Assembly (NCBI GenBank): GCA_002335865.1
Contig: DDCY01000026.1
Location: 14,277 to 22,244, forward strand
From: Saprospiraceae bacterium UBA1994
GTDB lineage: Bacteria > Bacteroidota > Bacteroidia > Chitinophagales > Saprospiraceae
Direction: 5' to 3'
Length of the DNA stretch: 7,968 nt
The notes beneath the pieces are model-generated. The model made no database searches and had not been told where the DNA came from. It saw only the letters and a program-made list of their open reading frames with translations. Position numbers and translations under genes: made by a program. Shown here in pieces: positions 1 to 5,582 of the stretch (position 1 is its first letter; each line of letters starts with the position of its first letter).

Positions 1-969
1 CGTGGAAATGGCGTGATCAGTAAACAAGATCTCATTGACTATAGAGCCGTTTGGAGAGAACCACTCAAAACTAGATATAGAGGGCATGAGATTATTTCTA
101 TGCCTCCTCCTAGTAGTGGCGGAGTTGCCTTAACTCAGCTCTTAGAAATGATAGAACCATATGACATAAAAAAATTAGGTCACCATAGTGCCTCTAGTAT
201 TCATTTGATGGCAGAAGCAGAGCGTAGAGTTTATGCTGATCGAGCAACTCACTTAGGTGATAGTGACTATTATGATGTACCGCTGGAAATGCTGATGGAC
301 AATGAATATATCAAAGAAAGAATGATAGATTTTGAACCTACACAAGCTAGTGTTAGTGATAGCATAAAATCAGGACAAGCTAAAGAAAGTATGGAGACAA
401 CACATTTTTCCATAGTAGATGCAGAAGGTAATACAGTATCTCTTACTACAACAATAAATGGAGCCTACGGTGCCAAGACAGTTGTCCAAGGTGCTGGCTT
501 TCTTCTCAATAATGAAATGGATGACTTTTCTGCAAAACCAGGAGTGCCAAATATGTTTGGTCTGATAGGTGCAGAGGCAAATAAAGTAGAACCAGGTAAA
601 CGTATGTTGTCTTCTATGACACCTACGATAGTGTTAAAAGATGGAAAGACTTTACTTACCGTGGGATCTCCTGGAGGGTCGAAGATCATTACCTCAGTAT
701 TCCAAGTAATCGTAAATGTAATAGATTATGGTATGAGTGCTACAGAAGCTGTTTCTGCTCCAAGATTTCATCACCAATGGAAACCAGATGAAATAGAATT
801 TGAAGAAATAGGGTTTGATCAGAAAGTCATTGATTCTCTAAAAGTAATGGGGCATACCGTTGAGCAAAAGGGAAAAATAGGCAAAATCAAATGTATCTAT
901 TACAACTCAGAAGGTATGATAGAAGGTGCAGCTGATTATAGAGGGGATGATACTGTATTAGGTTATTGA
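1..969 (+). CDS. ggt: gamma-glutamyltransferase, 5'-truncated by window edge
   Basis: Periplasmic N-terminal-nucleophile enzyme that hydrolyses or transfers the gamma-glutamyl group of glutathione and related compounds. The reading frame is open from base 1, so the GTG at 13 is internal; signal peptide and most of the large subunit lie outside. Numbering from that GTG codon, residues 24-37 carry the large-subunit stretch with PPPSSGG. The autoprocessing site is E128/T129 (codon 397-399) in METTHFS, making T129 the expected nucleophile and new N-terminus of the small subunit. Residues equivalent to E. coli N411, D433, S462-S463 and G483-G484 are present (N149, D171, S200-S201, G221-G222), as is the lid-like PGVPNMFGLIG. 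E. coli Q430 is Glu here (E168, as in animal enzymes) and Y444 is Phe (F182). The C-terminus is normal for the family, with no sorting domain. The gene runs tail-to-tail into a gene relic two bases downstream. Family assignment is very secure. Confidence 0.97.
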   Translation, partial: RGNGVISKQDLIDYRAVWREPLKTRYRGHEIISMPPPSSGGVALTQLLEMIEPYDIKKLGHHSASSIHLMAEAERRVYADRATHLGDSDYYDVPLEMLMDNEYIKERMIDFEPTQASVSDSIKSGQAKESMETTHFSIVDAEGNTVSLTTTINGAYGAKTVVQGAGFLLNNEMDDFSAKPGVPNMFGLIGAEANKVEPGKRMLSSMTPTIVLKDGKTLLTVGSPGGSKIITSVFQVIVNVIDYGMSATEAVSAPRFHHQWKPDEIEFEEIGFDQKVIDSLKVMGHTVEQKGKIGKIKCIYYNSEGMIEGAADYRGDDTVLGY

Positions 970-971
970 CA

Positions 972-1480
972 CTATTTCAATATTACAACTTGAGTATTTA
1001 CAGTTTTACCGTTGTTCTTAGTTATTAAAAGAATATACATCCCTAATTCAACTTTGACTTACATATAAATTTGGTTTTAATCTATATCCAGTTCGAGTAT
1101 ATATATCCAGAAATATCTAACAGTTTGACATCTGCAATATCAATGATCACACTTTTGTCTAATATCCATTGAGTATTGCTACTTGGAATAAGAAATACTT
1201 TGATGGTTACTGGTAATATATCTTCAACATCAATATCAAACGACCTTTCTACATTCAACTTAGTAATAAATACTTTACTATTCACAAAAGACGTATTTGA
1301 AATACCAGCCAACAACATTCTCCCTCTTTCATCCAATACTGGAATTACTTCAAATCCAAGAGTATCATATTTATATAAAATGGAAATACCCTTACCCACA
1401 AAATCAATGTCAAGATTCTGAAATTGGCAATGAAAACATGCAATGAAAAAATGGTAATGTAACTCATTACACTTACGAGA
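972..1480 (-). pseudogene. relic of secreted beta-propeller (delta-60-like) protein with T9SS type A sorting domain
   Basis: Frame with lowest codon bases 1082, 1085 and so on is open from 1480 down to a TAG at 1082-1084. It reads NLDIDFVGKG, then EVIPVLDERGRMLLAGISN, then VFITKLN...SFDIDV. This is the layout of one delta-60-like propeller repeat (SLDxxFG / QPDGKIxVAG / xARxNxxGSLD). Next comes IKVFLIPSSNTQWILD (codons about 1157-1201) and VKLLDISG, which fit a T9SS type A sorting domain whose usual PNP has become LIP. The domain's end, LGMYILLITKNNGKTVNTQ then VVILK and TAG at 972-974, lies in another frame, so there is a frameshift around 1044-1061 as well as the TAG at 1082. The 5' part is missing, and the relic stops where the TPR gene's 3' end begins. 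The intact ancestor would have been exported and anchored or released by the T9SS. What is read directly is the ORFs and motifs; the family names are my pattern recognition. Confidence 0.72.
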
Positions 1481-1497
1481 TTAGTTACCCTACGAAT

Positions 1498-2991
1498 TTA
1501 TTCTTTTTCGTCTATCCTTTCCAAGGCAGATTTTGCCTTTTGATGAAGTCCATTTTTATATTCATCAGGAGACATTTTAAGACATTTTTTGAGGTACTCC
1601 TTAGCTTTTCTGTAATCACTTTGCGATTCATAAATCAATCCGATTTGTAATGCGGAATTACATGCATAATAACTCTTATATTTATTGCCAATATTGATTA
1701 CATATCCGTATTTCTGTATCGCATCTCGAGGGTTATTTAGTGCTTGTGAGATCCTCCCCATTCTATAATTATATTCAATATTTTCGATACTGCCTTTCTG
1801 AAACAAATAAGCCTTGGTAATCAACAGTCTATATGCTCTTTGGTAATATCCGCCATCGTATAACAACCTTGCCTTCAGTAAATCTGGGTGTGGTACGTGT
1901 TTACTCTTAGCCTCTCTCTTGGCCTGTTTATCCTCATCTACTAAATCGCTGCCACTATCCATACAATATTCGATATACTTCTTGTACGCTACGAAATTAT
2001 TATTCATCACTAACTCGTACCAAGCTAACTTCTGATATGCTTCTTTAATAAAGTGTTCTCCTCTAAAATTATCTATAAATACTTTAATGTGTTCATCGGC
2101 TCCTTTCTCTAATCGATACAGTTTTGATTTCCCAAGTAAAAAATCCAAATAATAAAATTTCTCATAATTGTCTCCATTCGGTCTATTAGAAAGTATATCT
2201 ATTGCTTTGTCGTTGAGTCCATTTTTTTGAGCAATATTAGCTAAAACAAAACATGCTAATGGATTATTCTCAATATTCATATTCCTGTCTTTGATAAATG
2301 TCCAAGCGTTGTGCTTATCATTATTCTGGAAAGATAAGATATAAGCATAAATCGTAGATATTTCATCATAGAAAACCGATGCCACATCACGATCTAATTT
2401 CGTTAGCAAAACTATCTCTTCTGTTCCTCGCTGTATAGATCCATCTACTCCAAACACTTTTCTAACAATTCCAGGAAGTGATTCTGCCAATGCATAAAGG
2501 ATTGAAAGGCTTTTTTTATTTAATAGAAATTCCGGATATATCGCTACATTTTTCTCTAGTAAGTTATATGCGGAATATATCTCTTGTGCAGCCGTAAATC
2601 TTTGATTAAACTTCATTCTTGCCAAGGCCCATTGCAATATTATCTCTGCTTTTACAAATCGACTGTAGGGAGATTTTACTTTAGCATTTTCTATTTGCTG
2701 GAGTCTCTGCTTTTTATTTCGCTCCAATTCATCAAATTGACTTTCATCTTCATTGATAAATATCTCGAAAAAATCAAGATAATTCTCTACGAGAAGAACC
2801 ATAAGATTATTAGGGTCAGCAGTTTTGATGTATTGTAACTTTTTCTTTGCCTCTGTCTTACGTAAGCTCATCGCATAGTCATATGCCTCTTCAATATCGG
2901 GCGTAATCTCAAATCTGTACTGAGCTGATATTAGCAAGCTACAGAGGAGTAGCAATGAGGTCATAATCAACTTATTTAGAGATATTTTCAT
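1498..2991 (-). CDS. exported TPR protein resembling the TTC39/IML2 (DUF3808) family
   Basis: The product is 497 residues. I start it at the ATG 2989-2991 because that gives a clear signal peptide: KxxxxK basic start, hydrophobic core MTSLLLLCSLLIS at about 10-22, and SAQ at 22-24, with cleavage probably after A23. A longer open frame to 3102 only adds polar, non-conserved residues ahead of that signal. C17 does not sit in a lipobox. The mature protein is alpha-helical. C-terminal TPR-like helices include ARLLYDGGYYQRAYRLLI, YRMGRISQALNNPRDAIQKY and ALQIGLIYESQSDYRKAKEY, the last followed by an EYKNxxxxKAxxAL end. That end, and a mid-protein segment with LPGIVRKVFGVDGSIQRG, resemble eukaryotic TTC39/IML2 proteins. 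Molecular function is unknown; a periplasmic or outer-membrane scaffold is an inference. No Shine-Dalgarno is seen. It follows the zinc-ribbon gene's terminator, so it is probably transcribed on its own. Confidence 0.85.
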   Translation of the reverse strand: MKISLNKLIMTSLLLLCSLLISAQYRFEITPDIEEAYDYAMSLRKTEAKKKLQYIKTADPNNLMVLLVENYLDFFEIFINEDESQFDELERNKKQRLQQIENAKVKSPYSRFVKAEIILQWALARMKFNQRFTAAQEIYSAYNLLEKNVAIYPEFLLNKKSLSILYALAESLPGIVRKVFGVDGSIQRGTEEIVLLTKLDRDVASVFYDEISTIYAYILSFQNNDKHNAWTFIKDRNMNIENNPLACFVLANIAQKNGLNDKAIDILSNRPNGDNYEKFYYLDFLLGKSKLYRLEKGADEHIKVFIDNFRGEHFIKEAYQKLAWYELVMNNNFVAYKKYIEYCMDSGSDLVDEDKQAKREAKSKHVPHPDLLKARLLYDGGYYQRAYRLLITKAYLFQKGSIENIEYNYRMGRISQALNNPRDAIQKYGYVINIGNKYKSYYACNSALQIGLIYESQSDYRKAKEYLKKCLKMSPDEYKNGLHQKAKSALERIDEKE

Positions 2992-3171
2992 TGCTTGCAA
3001 ACATACATAGAAATCATCGTTTTGAATTGTTGGTTTTAGCTTTCTGTATAATTTAGACAACTTGGTATTTGAAGTGATGAGGCATTGAGACTTGCGCCAC
3101 ATAGTCTACCAGATATTAAAACTATATGACCAGGGTCTCTAGATTGTATGTAGTAACCAGAAAATATTCAC

Positions 3172-3203
3172 AAAAAAAACCATGTAGAAGTGAATCTACA
3201 TGG
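3172..3203 (-). terminator. intrinsic terminator of the zinc-ribbon gene / five-gene run
   Basis: On the minus strand a perfect 9-bp stem (CCATGTAGA at 3203-3195 pairing with TCTACATGG at 3188-3180) and a 6-base loop are followed immediately by eight T residues (3179-3172). It lies 24 bases past the stop codon at 3228. Stem, loop and U-tract all fit a Rho-independent terminator in the minus direction; on the plus strand no T-tract follows the hairpin. Confidence 0.88.
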
Positions 3204-3227
3204 CTCAAAATTAAATTTTTCAGAAAA

Positions 3228-3980
3228 CTATTTCTTCTTCTTTGTTTCTATAAGGCTAGGATCTACTAGTACTCTACCACAATATTCGCATGCTATGATA
3301 TTCTTCATGGAACCTATCTCTATTATAGTTTGAGGTGGTATACGGTTAAAACAACCTCCACAAGAAGCTCTATTTACTGGAGCTACTGCTACACCGTTTC
3401 TATATGACGTTCTGATCTTATCGTATGATTGGAGAAGTCTATCTTCTATAGTCTTTCTTACTTTAGTAGATGCCTTCTCGAGCTTCGTTTCGTCCTTTTC
3501 AGTCTTAGCGATAATCTTATCAAGTTCTACTTTCTTAGTTTCTAGATCTCCTTTTCTCTTCTCTAGCTTTTCTACTGCAGTGGTAAGGCTTGTTTCCTTT
3601 ACTTCTTTAGCTGCATTAGCTTCTCTAATTTTCTTTTCAGATAGTTGAATCTCTAACTTTTGGAGTTCAAGTTCCTTATTAAGGGCATCGTACTCTCTGT
3701 TATTCTTCACATTATCAAGTTGTGAGTTGTATCTTTCTATGAGCGCCTCAGCTTCTTTGATGTTGGCAGTGTGTTTATTGATTTCCACACTTACTTCTTC
3801 AATAGAAGTTTCAACCTTGTTCACTCTAGTCTCTAGACCGATGATCTCATCTTCAAGATCGCTTACTTCCATCGGAAGTTCACCTTTGAGTATCTTGATT
3901 TCGTCCTTCTTAGAATCGATAGTTTGTAGCTCCACTAATTGTTTTAGCTTGTCTGCTACTGTTAGTTCCTTTGTTGCCAT
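3228..3980 (-). CDS. coiled-coil protein with C-terminal C4-type zinc ribbon (COG1579/DUF164-like)
   Basis: The 250-residue protein has two parts. Residues of about 30-185 form a long charged heptad-rich coiled coil (Glu/Lys/Leu-rich, e.g. NNREYDALNKELELQKLE). The C-terminus holds a zinc ribbon with cysteines C207/C210 (CGGC) and C231/C234 (CEYC), the usual CxxC-x20-CxxC spacing, and a Lys-rich tail. NREYxALxKEL and CxGCxxxIPPQ are hallmarks of the COG1579 family, which is about this length. Its biochemical role is not settled; nucleic-acid binding is often suggested but cannot be shown here. It starts 14 bases after the Nif3-like gene's stop codon, and in Bacteroidota these two genes are commonly adjacent (recalled, not checked). 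No Shine-Dalgarno is visible, so its translation may depend on the upstream gene. It is the last gene before the terminator at 3172-3203. Confidence 0.93.
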   Translation of the reverse strand: MATKELTVADKLKQLVELQTIDSKKDEIKILKGELPMEVSDLEDEIIGLETRVNKVETSIEEVSVEINKHTANIKEAEALIERYNSQLDNVKNNREYDALNKELELQKLEIQLSEKKIREANAAKEVKETSLTTAVEKLEKRKGDLETKKVELDKIIAKTEKDETKLEKASTKVRKTIEDRLLQSYDKIRTSYRNGVAVAPVNRASCGGCFNRIPPQTIIEIGSMKNIIACEYCGRVLVDPSLIETKKKK

Positions 3981-3994
3981 ATTATCTTATGATC

Positions 3995-4795
3995 TTAGTA
4001 GTAATTTACCGGATTAGTACTCTGTAGAGTATAATGGGCTGCAAAAGTAATAAATTTCTCTTTTACAAGCTTATAAAGTAGATCAATAGTGTACTGTTCG
4101 CTCTCATAATGTCCAATATCCACTATAATAATGTCTCCATCGGAATCAAAGAACTCATGATATTTGTAATCACTAGTCACAAACACCTGTGCACCAGCAG
4201 CTTTAGCGTGTTCTAGCAAGAATCCACCTGACCCACCGCAAATGGCAATCTTTTGTATATTTTCAAAGCAAATATCAGTGTGTTTGATCACAGAAAGCTG
4301 CATTTGCTTCTTTAAAAAGTCGAAAAACTCTTCTGTATCCATTTTTTCTGCTAATCCTCCTACTACTCCAGCACCCGCTACTTCATCTGTAATATCCTGA
4401 TCTTTGGGCGCTAGTATACTAATATTAGTCATTTTTAGTTTGCTTGCTATCATCTCATTGACCCCATTAGTCAATACATTATCCAAGTTAGTATGAATAG
4501 CGATGATCGCGATATCATTCTTGATTGCTTTTATGATAGTCCTCTGAATATAATTTTCACCTATTAATTGCTTGAGTCCACTAAAGATTATCGGATGATG
4601 AGCAATGACTAAATTACATCCCTTTTGGATGGCTTCATCTATAATTGCCTCCGTACTATCTAAGCAAATGAGCACACCTGTCACGACAGCCTCAACATCT
4701 CCAACTAATAATCCTGCGTTGTCATAAGACTCCTGCAGTTCAAATGGTGCTATATTATCCAGATATTCATATACCTCTAAAACTGTATTAGTCAT
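3995..4795 (-). CDS. Nif3-like dinuclear metal-centre protein (DUF34/YbgI family), short form
   Basis: The 266-residue protein belongs to the NIF3/YbgI/YqfO family, ring-shaped hexamers with a two-metal site. Older annotations call it GTP cyclohydrolase 1 type 2; its physiological reaction is uncertain. Family signatures are LQESYDNAGLLVGD (20-33), AHHPIIFSGLK (65-75), AIHTNLDNVLTNGVN (99-113), ICGGSGG and DIGHYESE (226-233). Metal ligands matching E. coli YbgI H63, H64, D101, H215 and E219 are all present as H66, H67, D105, H229 and E233. At 266 residues it lacks the roughly 100-residue PII/CutA-like insertion of the 360-370-residue Gram-positive and many Bacteroidota versions, and is close to the length of YbgI. 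Its ATG overlaps the rfaE2 stop as ATGA, so the two genes are probably translationally coupled. Confidence 0.95.
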   Translation of the reverse strand: MTNTVLEVYEYLDNIAPFELQESYDNAGLLVGDVEAVVTGVLICLDSTEAIIDEAIQKGCNLVIAHHPIIFSGLKQLIGENYIQRTIIKAIKNDIAIIAIHTNLDNVLTNGVNEMIASKLKMTNISILAPKDQDITDEVAGAGVVGGLAEKMDTEEFFDFLKKQMQLSVIKHTDICFENIQKIAICGGSGGFLLEHAKAAGAQVFVTSDYKYHEFFDSDGDIIIVDIGHYESEQYTIDLLYKLVKEKFITFAAHYTLQSTNPVNYY

Positions 4796-5274
4796 GTTTT
4801 CTTGATCTTATTTTCTAATGCTGTAGTAGAGTACCCTTCTACAAACTGTAAACTGAGTACCGATCCTCCATTATTTGTGACATAATCGCTTCCCACTATT
4901 TGATCAGGGTTCCAGTCTCCTCCTTTAACTAGTATGTCTGGTGTAATCATTTCTATAAGTTCTAATGGTGTTTCTTCATGGAATATGACTACTAGATCCA
5001 CAAACGAGAATGCTGACATGATCAAAGAGCGATTATCTTCATCTTTAATCGGTCGATGCTTTCCTTTGAGCTTACTTACACTCTTGTCCGCATTAATAGC
5101 AACTATGAGTTTGTCTCCTTGCCGAGACGCTTCTTCCAAATATAGTATATGTCCCTTATGCAGTAAATCGAAACATCCATTAGTAAATACTACATCCATA
5201 CCTTGCTGCTGCCAAGCATGAACTTGAATAGAAGCAGATTCATAATTGGATGCTATTTTATGTGATATATTCAT
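4792..5274 (-). CDS. rfaE2: D-glycero-beta-D-manno-heptose 1-phosphate adenylyltransferase
   Basis: Cytoplasmic nucleotidyltransferase that joins ATP and heptose 1-phosphate to form ADP-heptose, the precursor of the LPS inner-core heptoses. The 160-residue product is a complete stand-alone adenylyltransferase domain. VVFTNGCFDLLHKGHILYLE (28-47) contains the HxGH nucleotide-binding motif (H39, G41, H42). RLKGKxRPI-like and DxVVIFxExTPLELI segments follow, then DILVKGGDW, and near the C-terminus VEGYSTTALENKI with the GYSTT motif (147-151). In enterobacteria this domain is fused to the heptose-7-phosphate kinase as HldE; here the kinase (rfaE1) is absent from the window and must be encoded elsewhere if the pathway is complete. 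An AAAGG lies upstream of the ATG as a weak Shine-Dalgarno. The gene starts 30 bases after the 66-residue membrane-protein gene and overlaps the Nif3 gene by 4 bases. Confidence 0.95.
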   Translation of the reverse strand: MNISHKIASNYESASIQVHAWQQQGMDVVFTNGCFDLLHKGHILYLEEASRQGDKLIVAINADKSVSKLKGKHRPIKDEDNRSLIMSAFSFVDLVVIFHEETPLELIEMITPDILVKGGDWNPDQIVGSDYVTNNGGSVLSLQFVEGYSTTALENKIKKT

Positions 5275-5304
5275 CTAAGACCTTTATAGTATCGCATATG
5301 AATT

Positions 5305-5505
5305 CTATTTCTTAGGCTTCTTGTCGAGGTTAGCAACAAGCAACCACATTGTACTGATCAATGTAAGTACAGACCCAACACGTACATATTGACCGCCATC
5401 TCTAGCATTGATCAATAGTATGGCTCCCCATACCAATGTTCCTACTGACATGAGTAGCAATATCACCAATAGAGTGCTGAAAATATACTTCTTATTTATC
5501 GCCAT
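5305..5505 (-). CDS. small two-helix membrane protein, function unknown
   Basis: The 66-residue product is not one I recognise. Two hydrophobic helices, about 8-33 (core STLLVILLLMSVGTLVWGAI) and 42-60 (GSVLTLISTMWLLVAN), are joined by a short polar turn NARDGGQYVR. Both ends are Lys-rich (NKK at the start, DKKPKK at the end), predicting both termini in the cytoplasm by the positive-inside rule. The gene ends 30 bases before rfaE2 on the same strand and is likely co-transcribed with it. It lies 77 bases after the symporter's stop codon. The coding call rests on the protein-like composition, membrane topology and tight operon spacing. Its neighbours suggest an envelope role, but nothing in the sequence gives a specific function. 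Confidence 0.8.
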   Translation of the reverse strand: MAINKKYIFSTLLVILLLMSVGTLVWGAILLINARDGGQYVRVGSVLTLISTMWLLVANLDKKPKK

Positions 5506-5525
5506 ATAGATTTATAGTATCTGAT

Positions 5526-5538
5526 GATTGACTCAATC
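5526..5538. repeat. short perfect palindrome between symporter and 66-residue gene
   Basis: GATTGA-C-TCAATC is a 6-bp inverted repeat around a single central base, lying 20 bases upstream of the small membrane-protein start within the 77-base gap. It could be a dimeric regulator site for an internal promoter, or chance. No T-tract follows on either strand, and the 1-base loop rules out an ordinary terminator. Confidence 0.25.
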
Positions 5539-5582
5539 TACTTTACTCTTAGACTCAAACGCTCTAACCGTTTATACAAAAC

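Noticed and set aside
465..689. 74-codon minus-strand ORF inside ggt
   Set aside because: Antisense to a highly conserved part of the GGT small subunit; composition is not protein-like.
1176..1421. 81-codon plus-strand ORF
   Set aside because: Antisense to the propeller/T9SS relic, whose minus-strand reading gives recognisable motifs.
2998..3005. Minus-strand TATGTTTG, an exact TAnnTTTG -7 match just upstream of the TPR start
   Set aside because: No TTG/TTTG -33 element lies at the right distance, and it would place the transcript start at the ATG itself; probably chance.
2992..3102. 37-codon upstream extension of the TPR gene from an ATG at 3100-3102
   Set aside because: The added residues are polar and would bury an obvious signal peptide that begins at the ATG 2989-2991.
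3103..3171. Possible RNA gene between the zinc-ribbon terminator and the TPR gene
   Set aside because: No tRNA-like arms, no strong stem and no coding potential could be seen.
5555..5580. AAACG...CGTTT hairpin after the symporter as a terminator
   Set aside because: Only 5 bp and no T-tract on the minus strand; insufficient to call termination between the symporter and the 66-residue gene.
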